DNA from: Spirosoma rhododendri
Lineage (GTDB): Bacteria > Bacteroidota > Bacteroidia > Cytophagales > Spirosomataceae
Length of the DNA stretch: 64,000 nucleotides
NCBI RefSeq assembly: GCF_012849055.1
Contig: NZ_CP051677.1
Location: 372,001 to 436,000, forward strand
Reading direction: 5' to 3'
Under the pieces are notes generated by a model. That model did not search any database. It was given only the letters and a program-made list of their open reading frames with translations, and was not told the origin of the DNA. A program made the position numbers and the translations under genes. Of this stretch, positions 1 through 8,342 are shown piece by piece (positions within the stretch are counted from its first letter, which is position 1; each line of letters starts with the position of its first letter).

Positions 1-186
1 AACGGCCCCAAGCTCAACTACGTACCGATGACGGGCAACGTGGTTTATCACACCAACATCCTGCAACCCGAATCATCGGAAGCGATCTACTTCGTTGCCC
101 CGTCGGAACCCGGCGACTACCAGTACATCTGTAGCTTCCCCGGCCACGCATCGCTCATGCGCGGCACGATCAAGGTAGTGAAGTAG
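1..186 (+). CDS. azurin-like blue copper protein, C-terminal part
   Basis: Only the last 61 codons are in the window; the 5' part lies to the left. The tail contains CSFPGHASLM, which is the Cys-x4-His-x3-Met copper-ligand loop of azurin/auracyanin-type cupredoxins, followed by the closing beta strand (RGTIKVV). Such proteins are periplasmic or membrane-anchored one-electron carriers with a type 1 copper site. The first His ligand and any signal peptide or fused domain cannot be seen, so it could be a stand-alone azurin-like protein or the end of a larger multidomain oxidoreductase. It is followed by a palindromic repeat pair rather than by a co-transcribed gene. Confidence 0.8.
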   Translation, partial: NGPKLNYVPMTGNVVYHTNILQPESSEAIYFVAPSEPGDYQYICSFPGHASLMRGTIKVVK

Positions 187-374
187 GGGTTTTACCTCAC
201 CCCCGGCCCCTCTCCTAAAACAGGAGAGGGGTGTCGTTAACGACAGGCACCGTTTCGTTGCTTCGAGTCTATGGTACAGATTTATCTGCGGACTAAAATA
301 GCATCCACTCGAATAGCGATTGGATGCACCCCTCTCCTGTTTTAGGAGAGGGGCTGGGGGTGAGGTAAACCCCT
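185..374. repeat. inverted pair of palindromic intergenic repeats (family A)
   Basis: Arms at 185-233 and 327-374 are reverse complements over about 48 bases with only a couple of differences. Each arm is itself palindromic: CCCCTCTCCT, a short loop, then AGGAGAGGGG. The layout, two palindromes in opposite orientation around a spacer of about 90 bases, is that of REP/BIME-type extragenic elements. It lies between the copper protein gene and the GH9 gene and may fold in RNA or stop transcription. No transposase is nearby. Confidence 0.7.
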
Positions 375-392
375 CAACACAATTTTTCTCCA

Positions 393-426
393 CGTCCGGC
401 ATTATCTACTTAGCTAATGCCGGACG
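393..426. promoter_or_regulatory. perfect 12-bp hairpin in the leader of the GH9 gene
   Basis: CGTCCGGCATTA at 393-404 and its exact reverse complement at 415-426 flank a 10-base loop. The right arm contains an in-frame ATG at 417 that would add nine residues to the GH9 protein. Because this ATG is buried in the stem, the downstream ATG at 444 is the better start. The hairpin could be a terminator or attenuator; no strong T run follows. Confidence 0.55.
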
Positions 427-443
427 TTTCCATTTCCTCTTTT

Positions 444-2219
444 ATGACCCGATACCTGCTCCTCTCTATTTCCCTACTCACCACACACATCATTTACGGC
501 CAGTCCGACAGCATCCGATTAAATCAGCTTGGCTATTACCCCAATGCCACTAAACAAATCGCTGTCCTGAGCGACTCGGCCAAGACATTCAAAATCATGA
601 CGGCCGACCGTAAGCAGGTCGTTTTCTCCGGTAAATTCAAGGACGGCCGAAAAGACTCGTTGTCGGGGAAGTCAGTGCAGATCGCGGATTTCTCGGCTTT
701 TACCCGCCCCGGTAAGTACGTGTTCGCGCTGAGCAAACAAACGCAGTCGGAGCCGTTCGCAATCAAAGCCAATGTGTACCGCCCGCTGGCGATTGGCAGT
801 TTGAAAGGCTTCTACTACCAGCGTGTTTCAACGCCCCTGCCTGCTGAGTTTGCGGGCGAATGGGCGCGGCCCGCCGGTCACCCCGACACGCAGGTGCAGA
901 TTCACCCCTCGGCCGCGTCCGACAAGCGACCCAAAGGAACCATCATTTCGTCGCCGGGCGGCTGGTACGACGCGGGCGACTACAACAAATACATCGTCAA
1001 TTCGGGCATTACCGTCGGGACGCTGCTGTCGGTGCTGGAAGATTTCCCGACGACCGCCAAAGCGCTGAAAACCGCCATTCCCGAAACCGACAACGCCCTG
1101 CCCGACCTGCTCGACGAAACGCTCTGGAACCTGCGCTGGATGCTGACCATGCAGGACCCCAACGACGGGGGCGTCTACCACAAGCTGACCAACGCCAAAT
1201 TCGACGGGATGATTATGCCCGACAAAGCCACCTCGACGCGCTACGTGGTGCAGAAAAGCGTGACGGCCGCACTTGATTTTACGGCCGTTATGGCGCAGGC
1301 CAGCCGGGTGCTGAAACCGTACGAAAAGCAACTGCCCGGCCTGGCTGATTCATGCTTGCAGGCGGCTAAGCTGGCCTGGCAGTGGGCTGAAGCCAATCCC
1401 AACACGCTCTACGATCAGGATGCCATGAACAAGCGGTTCAAACCCGACGTCGTGACCGGTGCCTACGGCGATAAAGATGCCAGCGACGAACGCATGTGGG
1501 CGGCTACCGAACTGTACGTGACGACCAAAGACGATGCCTATTACAAAGCCGTCAAACTGTTTCCCGACGATAAAACCCCGCTGCCATCGTGGGCGCAGGT
1601 TCGCACGCTGGCCTATTACGCGCTGGTGCGGAATGCGGCTTCGCTGACGCAACTGGGCAAGCGCGATCTGCCGATGGTGAAACGGCACCTGATGGAACTC
1701 GCCGACCGGATCAGCAACGGTACCGAGCGGCAACCGTACGGCACGGCAATGGGGCAGTCGGCCAGTGACTTCATCTGGGGTAGCAGCGCCGAAGCGGCCA
1801 ATCAGGGCATTGCGCTGCTGGTTGCCTACAAATACACCAGCGGCCCCAACAAAAAGCAGTACCTGCGCTCGGCCCTGAGCAACCTCGACTACCTGCTGGG
1901 TCGCAACGCCATTGGCTATTCGTTCGTAACGGGCTTCGGCACCAAAACACCGCTTCACCCCCACCACCGCCCATCCATCGCCGACGGTATCGACGCGCCC
2001 GTGCCGGGGCTGCTGTCGGGTGGTACCAACGCCAAAGCCGCGCAGCAGGACAAGTGCGCGGGCTACACCAGCACCGCCCCCGACGAAGTCTACCTCGACG
2101 CCGACTGTTCCTACGCGTCCAACGAAATCGCCATTAACTGGAACGCCCCACTCGTCTACCTGACGACGGCCCTCGAAGCCCTTCAGGAGGAACAAACGAC
2201 AAGTAGTCGGAAGAAGTAA
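444..2219 (+). CDS. secreted glycoside hydrolase family 9 (endoglucanase-type)
   Basis: The protein of about 591 residues starts with a clear signal peptide (MTRYLLLSISLL, cleavage near YGQ-SDS). An Ig-like CelD_N domain follows (about residues 23-105, opening SIRLNQLGYYP), then an (alpha/alpha)6 GH9 catalytic domain. Visible GH9 landmarks are DAGD (Asp176 and Asp179, base and nucleophile region), HHRPS in the substrate cleft, and NEIAINWNAP with Glu561 as the proton donor. The family cleaves beta-1,4-glucans such as cellulose and cello-oligosaccharides. No T9SS sorting domain is present, so it is probably periplasmic or released. I chose ATG 444 over the in-frame ATG 417 because it gives a normal signal peptide and 417 lies in a hairpin. 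It seems to be a single-gene unit ended by an inverted repeat. Confidence 0.9.
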   Translation: MTRYLLLSISLLTTHIIYGQSDSIRLNQLGYYPNATKQIAVLSDSAKTFKIMTADRKQVVFSGKFKDGRKDSLSGKSVQIADFSAFTRPGKYVFALSKQTQSEPFAIKANVYRPLAIGSLKGFYYQRVSTPLPAEFAGEWARPAGHPDTQVQIHPSAASDKRPKGTIISSPGGWYDAGDYNKYIVNSGITVGTLLSVLEDFPTTAKALKTAIPETDNALPDLLDETLWNLRWMLTMQDPNDGGVYHKLTNAKFDGMIMPDKATSTRYVVQKSVTAALDFTAVMAQASRVLKPYEKQLPGLADSCLQAAKLAWQWAEANPNTLYDQDAMNKRFKPDVVTGAYGDKDASDERMWAATELYVTTKDDAYYKAVKLFPDDKTPLPSWAQVRTLAYYALVRNAASLTQLGKRDLPMVKRHLMELADRISNGTERQPYGTAMGQSASDFIWGSSAEAANQGIALLVAYKYTSGPNKKQYLRSALSNLDYLLGRNAIGYSFVTGFGTKTPLHPHHRPSIADGIDAPVPGLLSGGTNAKAAQQDKCAGYTSTAPDEVYLDADCSYASNEIAINWNAPLVYLTTALEALQEEQTTSSRKK

Positions 2220-2220
2220 T

Positions 2221-2291
2221 TTGTCTCAAACAGCATCCTGCTGTTTGCTGTCACTAGCAATTGGCAAACAGCAGGATGCTGTTTGAGACAA
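2221..2291. repeat. perfect 28-bp inverted repeat (family B)
   Basis: Arms 2221-2248 and 2264-2291 are exact reverse complements separated by 15 bases. Each arm carries an inner small palindrome around CAGCATCCTGCTG. It starts one base after the GH9 stop codon, so it may act as a terminator, but it lacks a T run and looks like the other palindromic intergenic elements in this window. Confidence 0.75.
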
Positions 2292-2346
2292 GACAAATCA
2301 GCCGGGCGCATGGAACCAATACGCGTGATTGGCTTTTTACCGTATC

Positions 2347-3783
2347 ATGCGTATTAAATCCCTGGACTTGCTTCGGCAGGAAGCCGCGCAGAGTGGCGAG
2401 AACTCATTGAAACGGTCGTTAGGCGCGTTTAACCTTGTCGCCATCGGCATTGGCGTTATCATCGGCGCGGGCTTGTTTTCACTCACCGGCATCGCAGCCG
2501 CTAACCACGCCGGTCCTGCCGTTACGCTGTCGTTTGTCATAGCCGCTATCGGCTGCGCGTTCAGTGCCCTTTGCTACGCCGAATTTGCGGCAATGGTCCC
2601 CGTGTCGGGCAGCGCGTACACGTATGCGTATGCCACGCTGGGCGAACTGTTTGCCTGGATCATCGGCTGGGACCTCGTGCTCGAATACTCCGTTGGGGCG
2701 GCAACGGTGGCCATTAGCTGGTCGCAGTACCTCAACCGGTTTCTGAGCAATTACGGCCTGCACCTGCCACCTCAACTGATGCTGTCGCCCTTCGAGACGG
2801 CAACGGCGGCTAATGGCGACGTAGTATCGGGTTTCGTCAACCTGCCCGCCGTGCTGATCGTTGTAGCCATTACGGCCATTATCATCCGGGGTACGTCGGG
2901 CTCGGCCCTGTTCAACGCCATCGTGGTGGCCCTGAAAGTGCTGGTCGTGCTTGTATTCATTGCGTTGGGCTGGCAATACATTGATCCAGCGAATTACCAA
3001 CCCTACATTCCCGCCAACACCGGCACGTTTGGCGAATTCGGCTGGAGCGGGGTACTGCGTGGGGCGGGCGTCGTCTTTTTCGTCTTTATCGGCTTCGACA
3101 TTGTGGCGACAATGGCGCAGGAAGCCAAAAAGCCCCAACGCGATATGCCCATCGGTATTCTGGGGTCGCTGATCGTTTGTACAATCCTGTTCGTGCTGTT
3201 CGGCTACGTCATGACGGGCATGGCCAATTACACCGAGTTTAAAAACAGCGCGGCCCCGGTCGCCATCGCCATCGAGAAAACGCCCTACCGCTGGCTGGGG
3301 CAACTCATTATCGGCGCTATCCTGATCGGCTACACGTCGGTAATTCTGGTCGATTTGCTGGGGCAGTCACGCGTATTTTTCTCAATGAGCCGCGACGGTC
3401 TGCTGCCCGCTGCCTTCTCCGAGGTTCACCCGCGCTTCCGCACGCCCTGGAAGTCGAACCTGTTGCTGTGCGCGTTTATCGGCCTGTTTGCGGGCTTCGT
3501 CCCGATTAACGTCGTTGGGGAAATGACCAGTATCGGTACGCTGCTTGCCTTCGTGATGGTTTGTCTCGGCGTACTGATTCTGCGCCGAAAGCAGCCCGAC
3601 GCCCCCCGCTCGTTTCGCACACCCTGGGTGCCTGTCGTGCCAATCCTAGGCATTCTAACTTGCTTGGTGATGATGGTGTCGCTGCCCGGCGAAACCTGGC
3701 TGCGGCTTATCATCTGGCTGGCAATCGGTCTGGCTATTTACTACACCTACGGCCGGAAGAAAAGCAAGCTGGGTAACGTGTAG
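2347..3783 (+). CDS. APC-family amino acid permease
   Basis: This is an integral membrane protein of about 478 residues with roughly twelve hydrophobic segments. The first helix carries the APC-family substrate-binding signature (AIGIGVIIGAGLFSLTG, about residues 31-47). An acidic residue in AEFAAMVPVSGSAYTYAY and the later FFVFIGFD segment match the cationic amino acid transporter (CAT/YfnA-like) branch. The predicted role is proton-coupled uptake of amino acids across the inner membrane; the substrate cannot be read from sequence. I used ATG 2347; an in-frame TTG at 2329 would add six residues and has no ribosome binding site in its favour. It sits alone between two inverted-repeat elements. 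Confidence 0.88.
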   Translation: MRIKSLDLLRQEAAQSGENSLKRSLGAFNLVAIGIGVIIGAGLFSLTGIAAANHAGPAVTLSFVIAAIGCAFSALCYAEFAAMVPVSGSAYTYAYATLGELFAWIIGWDLVLEYSVGAATVAISWSQYLNRFLSNYGLHLPPQLMLSPFETATAANGDVVSGFVNLPAVLIVVAITAIIIRGTSGSALFNAIVVALKVLVVLVFIALGWQYIDPANYQPYIPANTGTFGEFGWSGVLRGAGVVFFVFIGFDIVATMAQEAKKPQRDMPIGILGSLIVCTILFVLFGYVMTGMANYTEFKNSAAPVAIAIEKTPYRWLGQLIIGAILIGYTSVILVDLLGQSRVFFSMSRDGLLPAAFSEVHPRFRTPWKSNLLLCAFIGLFAGFVPINVVGEMTSIGTLLAFVMVCLGVLILRRKQPDAPRSFRTPWVPVVPILGILTCLVMMVSLPGETWLRLIIWLAIGLAIYYTYGRKKSKLGNV

Positions 3784-3824
3784 CTGTCTTGAGTGGTTAC
3801 ATTGTCCCCGGCAGCTTCCAGCTG

Positions 3825-3928
3825 TGTAGCCTGGACCTCCAGGTCCGGGTGGGCGCGATAGCGACCAAGAAGCTGCCGCCTTACATTGTTGGCCTGACGG
3901 CCACCCGGACCTAGAGGTCCAGGCTACA
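3825..3928. repeat. inverted pair of palindromic repeats (family C)
   Basis: Arms at 3825-3852 and 3901-3928 are reverse complements over 28 bases with one mismatch. Each arm contains its own small palindrome, GGACCT..AGGTCC. Further partial matches (GGCAGCTT / AAGCTGCC) lie within and beside the arms. Same architecture as the elements at 185-374 and 50435-50531 but a different sequence. Confidence 0.7.
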
Positions 3929-3978
3929 CTTCCCAGCATTCCCTCAATTCATGTTAACACGCTGTTCCAATAACACTA

Positions 3979-4010
3979 TTTGTAATTAATCTAAATATGC
4001 AATAGGTTTG
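3979..4010 (+). promoter_or_regulatory. predicted Bacteroidota-type promoter of the siderophore receptor
   Basis: TTTG at 3979-3982 and TAGGTTTG at 4003-4010 are separated by 20 bases, matching the Bacteroidota pattern of a -33 TTTG and a -7 TAnnTTTG. Transcription would begin a few bases downstream, about 30 bases before the ATG at 4046. I do not see a clear Fur-type palindrome overlapping it. Confidence 0.6.
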
Positions 4011-4045
4011 TGCCGAAGTAACCATTCAAGCACAACCTGTTCATA

Positions 4046-6520
4046 ATGAAGCATTTTTTTACCGTCTGTCTTCTATTTTACGGCACAACCTTATTTGCAC
4101 AAAGGGGTGTCATCACCGGCACCATCTCCGACGAGTCGGGAAAAGCAATCGAGTCGGCACACGTTCAGATCGGTGGTACCGACAAAGGAACATCAACTTC
4201 AGCAACGGGCGATTTTCAGCTTAGCAATCTTCAGCCCGGTTCATATCAGCTTATCGTGACGGGTGTCGGCTATCAGACAATCAAACACAGCGTAACCGTT
4301 AGTGAGGGCAAAGAAGCGACGATTAAGCTGGTCCTGCGCGAGTCGATGCAGCAGTTACAAACGGTCGAGATTGTCGGTCGGAAAGAAACGACGTACAAAA
4401 ACGACGTGTCGTTCATTGCCAGCAAAACGGCCACGCCCCTGAAAGATATTCCGCAGTCTATCGCTTACGTAACGAAGGAGGTTATGCGCGATCAGGGTGT
4501 GTTCACGATGGGCGACGCGGTGAAAAATATGAGTGGCGTCAACCAGTTTACGTTCTACGACGACCTGACTATCCGGGGCTTTCGCATGAATGGTGGCAGC
4601 ACTACCCAACTCTTCAACGGGCTGCGGACGTTCTCGGGGTTCTGGAAACAGTCGCCGGTCAATTACCTGGAGCGGGTCGAAGTGGTGAAGGGGGCAGCGT
4701 CAGCACTGTACGGCAACTCGTCGCCGGGCGGAACGATCAACCGGGTAACGAAAAAGCCGTTGACCACCCCGCAGAAATCACTGATGTTTACCATGGGCAG
4801 CTTCAATACGACCCGTGTACTGGCCGATTTTACGGGGCCGATGAACGACGCCAAAACGCTGCTCTACCGCCTGAATATCGGCTACGTCGATGCCCAGTCG
4901 TTCCGCAATTTGCAGTTCGACAAAAACCTCGTCATTGCGCCGTCGGTATCGTTTCTGCCCACCGACCGCACCCGGATTAACGTCGATCTGGTCTACAACA
5001 AATCAAACAGCCGACTCGACCGGGGCCAGTCCGTCCGGGGCAACGACCTGTATTCGAGTTCGATAGCTACCGCGCTCAACGCCGTCAACGACTATCTAAA
5101 TCAGGATACATACCTGATTACGACCTCGCTTAACCACCAGTTTTCACCCCGCACATCGATCAATCTGGCGCATCTGCGGACGGGCTACACGGAAGACTTG
5201 CTCGAACACCGGAGCAGCAACGTCAACGCCGTTGATTCAGCAGGGGTCGCTATTGAGAATCTGGTGGGTCGACAGGTATTCGTGCGGCAAACGAAGTCGT
5301 TCATGGATAATCTGTCGGTGTTCCTGAACCACAACGCCACGCTGGGCAAGACCGAACACAAGCTGGTGGTTGGGTACGATTACATTCAGTCGACAACGCC
5401 GAAGGGGGCCGGGCAGCAAACGGCGAGCGGCTACTTGCTCAAAGCGGGCGGGTCAGCGGCTTACAACCCGAGACAGGCCAGTCTGTACCAGTTCTACACC
5501 TACACCAGCAACGGCGTCAGCCGCAGCATTCCACGACCCAACGTGCCGTCGTACGATCTGACCCTGCAAAACAACATTCTCGAAGACCCGACCAAGTACA
5601 CCTACGCATCCGTTACCAACAACGCGACGTCGGCAACGTTCTATTCGCTGCATGGTCTGTATGTACAGGAGCAACTGAAAATCAGCCGACTGCAACTGCT
5701 GCTCGGTCTGCGCTTCGACACGTACATCGACAAAAAAGGTTACACGACGACCGCCGAAACGCCCGTAACGCAGCACGCCCTGCTACCCCGCATCGGCGCG
5801 GTGTTCACGCTGACGCCCAACGTAAACGTGTACGGCACCTACACGAAAGGCTACAATCCGCAGGACCCCACTACGCAGAGCGACCCACTGTCGGGCGGCC
5901 CGTTCGACCCGATCCGTAGCAGCCTGCTGGAAGCCGGTTTGAAAACCGAGTGGCTCGATGGTCGACTGGTTGCCAACCTGGCCCTGTACGACATCACGCA
6001 GAGCAACACGCTATATTCGGCCAATGCCGCCAACAACCCAAACCTGATGATCGCCATCGGGCAGGAGCGGGCGCGGGGCGTTGAGTTCGACGTGACCGGC
6101 AACCTGCTACCCAACTGGAATCTGATTGCAACCTACAGCTACAACGACGCCAAAATCACGGACGCCGGTACGCGGTCGACCGATCAGGTACTGGTGAACC
6201 TGCAAAAGCCCAACGCGCCAAAGCATCAGGGTAGCCTGTGGACGAAATACGTTTTCACCGCGCCAGCATTGAAGGGACTGGGCATCGGGTTCGGTGGCAA
6301 CTTTGTCGATCAGCGGAATCTGTCGCTCAATAACACGCAGACGATCCCTGCCTATACCCTGCTCAACGCAGCCGCCTACTACCGCATCGACAAGTTTCAG
6401 CTTCAGCTCAACGTTAACAACCTGACCAACGCAACCTATTGGGTAGGCGGCTACGACTACCTGCGCCTGTTCCCCGGTGCCCCCCGCAACCTGATGACAA
6501 CCGTATCATATACCTTCTAA
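4046..6520 (+). CDS. TonB-dependent siderophore receptor
   Basis: An outer-membrane receptor of 824 residues. Order of parts: signal peptide (MKHFFTVCLLFYGTTLFAQ), a carboxypeptidase-regulatory-like beta-sandwich (about residues 20-110, GVITGTISDESGKAIESAHV), a plug domain (about 130-250, with PLKDIPQSIAYVTKEVM and DLTIRGFRMNGG, typical of ferric-siderophore receptors), then a 22-strand beta barrel ending in the aromatic terminus TVSYTF. The plug wording and length fit the FhuA/FcuA/FpvA-like siderophore class rather than SusC-type glycan receptors, and no SusD gene is nearby. It should import ferric siderophore into the periplasm using TonB energy. A PepSY membrane protein follows in the same direction, supporting an iron-uptake role. 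The ligand is unknown. Confidence 0.9.
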   Translation: MKHFFTVCLLFYGTTLFAQRGVITGTISDESGKAIESAHVQIGGTDKGTSTSATGDFQLSNLQPGSYQLIVTGVGYQTIKHSVTVSEGKEATIKLVLRESMQQLQTVEIVGRKETTYKNDVSFIASKTATPLKDIPQSIAYVTKEVMRDQGVFTMGDAVKNMSGVNQFTFYDDLTIRGFRMNGGSTTQLFNGLRTFSGFWKQSPVNYLERVEVVKGAASALYGNSSPGGTINRVTKKPLTTPQKSLMFTMGSFNTTRVLADFTGPMNDAKTLLYRLNIGYVDAQSFRNLQFDKNLVIAPSVSFLPTDRTRINVDLVYNKSNSRLDRGQSVRGNDLYSSSIATALNAVNDYLNQDTYLITTSLNHQFSPRTSINLAHLRTGYTEDLLEHRSSNVNAVDSAGVAIENLVGRQVFVRQTKSFMDNLSVFLNHNATLGKTEHKLVVGYDYIQSTTPKGAGQQTASGYLLKAGGSAAYNPRQASLYQFYTYTSNGVSRSIPRPNVPSYDLTLQNNILEDPTKYTYASVTNNATSATFYSLHGLYVQEQLKISRLQLLLGLRFDTYIDKKGYTTTAETPVTQHALLPRIGAVFTLTPNVNVYGTYTKGYNPQDPTTQSDPLSGGPFDPIRSSLLEAGLKTEWLDGRLVANLALYDITQSNTLYSANAANNPNLMIAIGQERARGVEFDVTGNLLPNWNLIATYSYNDAKITDAGTRSTDQVLVNLQKPNAPKHQGSLWTKYVFTAPALKGLGIGFGGNFVDQRNLSLNNTQTIPAYTLLNAAAYYRIDKFQLQLNVNNLTNATYWVGGYDYLRLFPGAPRNLMTTVSYTF

Positions 6521-6528
6521 TTGCTAGT

Positions 6529-6605
6529 TCAATGTTTAACGTCTAACGTTTAAGGTTATTAACCAGTTGACAGGCAACCTTAAACAGTAGACATTGAACC
6601 TTGAA
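6529..6605. repeat. degenerate inverted repeat of TTTAAGGTT type (family E, copy 1)
   Basis: Between two co-oriented genes, a left part rich in GTTTAACGTCTAACG units is mirrored by AACCTTAAACAGTAGACATT and CCTTGAACCCC. The right half closely resembles the right half of the element at 56250-56332. Related elements lie at 42953-43045 and 51700-51790. It may form a long imperfect hairpin in mRNA. Confidence 0.5.
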
Positions 6606-6614
6606 CCCCATACC

Positions 6615-7757
6615 ATGAAGCACCTCGCTATCAAACTGCACCTGTGGCTGGGGCTGGCGTCCGGGCTGGTCGTGTTTATCGTGGCCCTGACGGGGTCAAT
6701 GCTCGCGTTTCGGGACGAGCTCGAACCATTGACCAACGCCCGGTTTTTTACGGTGTCGTCACCGACGAACGGGCCGCGACGACCACTCGATCTGTTGGTA
6801 GCGACAGCGACGGCGCAGTTTCCGGGCAAGCCAGTTAGTAAGGTGATCGTGGAAGACCAGCCCGACCGGACGGTGATTGTTGAGCTGAAGCAAAGCAAAA
6901 AAGCAAAGGACGTGCTGGCCGTCGCGCTCGACCCGTACACCGGGCGGGTGGTGGCGACGCGGGTGGAAGAATCAGCCTTTTTCCCGACCGTATTGCGACT
7001 GCACCGGTACCTGTGTCTGGGTGAAACGGGCAAAGTCATCACCGGCATTTCGTGCAGCCTGTTCCTGGTTATCATGCTGACGGGGCTGGTGCTGTGGTGG
7101 CCGAACCGCAAAAACCGGGCGCAGCGGTTTCGGATTAAGTGGAACGCATCGTTCAAGCGGCTCAACTGGGATTTGCACGCGGTCGTGGGTTTTTACGTGC
7201 TGCCGTTCATCTTCCTGATCGCATCGACCGGGCTGATCTGGAGCTACAAATGGGTTAATAACCTGCTGTTTTTGGCCCTCGACGGTAAACCACAGACCAA
7301 ACGCGAAGCCCCAGCCAACGCATCTGCTCCGGGCGAAGCAGCTACCGGGCGACTAACGCAGGTGCTGGCCCAGACCGACAAGCAACTCCCCCACCCCGGC
7401 CGTATTACGCTGACATTTCCCGAAACCGACAGCCTGTCGCTGACCGTCGCGAAAGTCGACGAAACAGCCGCGGTCAGCAACATCGTCGATTTTCTGTATT
7501 TCGATTTGCGCACCGGCCTCCCCACCGGGCAGCGGCTCTACGACGAGGAAACGCGGGGCTTCAAAGCCCGGCGGCTCATTTTCCCGGTTCACACGGGTAG
7601 TATGTTCGGCTGGCCCACCAAACTCATCGCCCTGCTCGTGGCCCTGCTGACGGCGACCCTCCCCCTCTCCGGTGCTTACATGTGGTGGCAAAAGCGCAAC
7701 CGGAAAAGCAGGCCGAAGCCCATACGCATACGCCCGCAACAGATCGCGCCGGTGTAG
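6615..7757 (+). CDS. PepSY-associated TM helix protein
   Basis: A membrane protein of about 380 residues of the PepSY_TM family. Four hydrophobic segments are visible: residues about 8-31 (HLWLGLASGLVVFIVALTG), about 140-165 (GISCSLFLVIMLTGLVLWW), about 190-215 and about 335-358, with a large periplasmic PepSY-type loop between the first two. Conserved His residues in HLWLGL, LHRYLCLG and LHAVVGFY are usual for this family and may bind heme. Family members commonly sit next to TonB siderophore receptors and are thought to reduce ferric siderophores at the inner membrane. I used ATG 6615 instead of the in-frame TTG 6594. The gap to the receptor gene is under 100 bases, so joint transcription is likely. 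Confidence 0.82.
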   Translation: MKHLAIKLHLWLGLASGLVVFIVALTGSMLAFRDELEPLTNARFFTVSSPTNGPRRPLDLLVATATAQFPGKPVSKVIVEDQPDRTVIVELKQSKKAKDVLAVALDPYTGRVVATRVEESAFFPTVLRLHRYLCLGETGKVITGISCSLFLVIMLTGLVLWWPNRKNRAQRFRIKWNASFKRLNWDLHAVVGFYVLPFIFLIASTGLIWSYKWVNNLLFLALDGKPQTKREAPANASAPGEAATGRLTQVLAQTDKQLPHPGRITLTFPETDSLSLTVAKVDETAAVSNIVDFLYFDLRTGLPTGQRLYDEETRGFKARRLIFPVHTGSMFGWPTKLIALLVALLTATLPLSGAYMWWQKRNRKSRPKPIRIRPQQIAPV

Positions 7758-7783
7758 CCCAGCGACTTGACAGTGAAGAATCT

Positions 7784-7804
7784 TTCTAAATAGCTTGTTT
7801 AGAA
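7784..7804. promoter_or_regulatory. palindromic operator-like site upstream of the small gene and ferritin
   Basis: TTCTAAA, a 7-base spacer, then TTTAGAA: a perfect 7+7 inverted repeat. It lies about 60 bases upstream of the GTG at 7864, with a possible -7 element (TTACTTTG) between. Its size and AT-rich arms resemble sites of Fur or DtxR-type regulators, which would suit the ferritin neighbour. Binding is inferred only. Confidence 0.4.
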
Positions 7805-7863
7805 TCGATCTAATCGGTTACTTTGGGTCATAGTCAGCATTCACCCGTAATCAGTTCGTTATC

Positions 7864-8223
7864 GTGCCTGTCGTTGCTACGCCCTCTGCCCACTGGATTG
7901 AGATTTTCCGAACCGACAAGGGAAGCGTTTACCAATGCGACCGTACCAGCCGACTGATTCTCGAATTCTGGGACACGCATACGGCGTTTTCGGCGCGCGA
8001 TTTCGCTCAGTTCCGGCGCATGGTCGACACCGTCGATGTGCGGCAAATGGCCCTCAGCACCGATTCGGAGTACGACGTGGAGATTCTGACGCCCCCCCGT
8101 TCGGAGCGTTGCTACGTACTGACGCTGTGCGAAGTCGTTCATCTGCGCGAGTTGCTCAACGGTGCCCAGCTTATGCTGGAGCTGAACAGTATGCTCCGCG
8201 AATGCGGCTGCTCGCTGGCCTGA
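7864..8223 (+). CDS. small conserved-looking protein upstream of ferritin (possible DUF6686-like)
   Basis: A soluble protein of 119 residues with no signal peptide or membrane segment. The only plausible start in this frame is GTG 7864; an in-frame stop occurs at 7831. The N-terminal half (WIEIFRTDKGSVYQCDRTSR, then LILEFWDTHTAFSARDFAQF) recalls small Bacteroidota proteins of the DUF6686 type, which begin with a strand, a Cys and an aromatic-rich segment. This is from memory and not verified. Cysteines at the C-terminus (RECGCSLA) could bind metal. It is followed after 119 bases by ferritin, with a palindrome upstream of the pair, so a role in iron or redox homeostasis is possible but unproven. 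Confidence 0.65.
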   Translation: MPVVATPSAHWIEIFRTDKGSVYQCDRTSRLILEFWDTHTAFSARDFAQFRRMVDTVDVRQMALSTDSEYDVEILTPPRSERCYVLTLCEVVHLRELLNGAQLMLELNSMLRECGCSLA

Positions 8224-8244
8224 CAGCTACGACTGGACTAGTTC

Positions 8245-8252
8245 TATCTTTG
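8245..8252 (+). promoter_or_regulatory. predicted -7 promoter element of ferritin
   Basis: TATCTTTG matches the Bacteroidota TAnnTTTG element and lies about 90 bases upstream of the ferritin ATG, just after the stop of the preceding gene. It suggests ferritin has its own promoter even if some read-through occurs. The -33 half is not clear. Confidence 0.4.
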
Positions 8253-8342
8253 TTTACAATCAGTCAATTCCATCCATACGACTGCCGTATCGTGCTTTCT
8301 TTACAGGGCGAAACCGCAGTTACCCACTAAGCTAGAAAACAA

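Noticed and set aside
2329..2346. TTG start for the amino acid permease
   Set aside because: No ribosome binding site supports it, and ATG 2347 gives a usual N-terminus.
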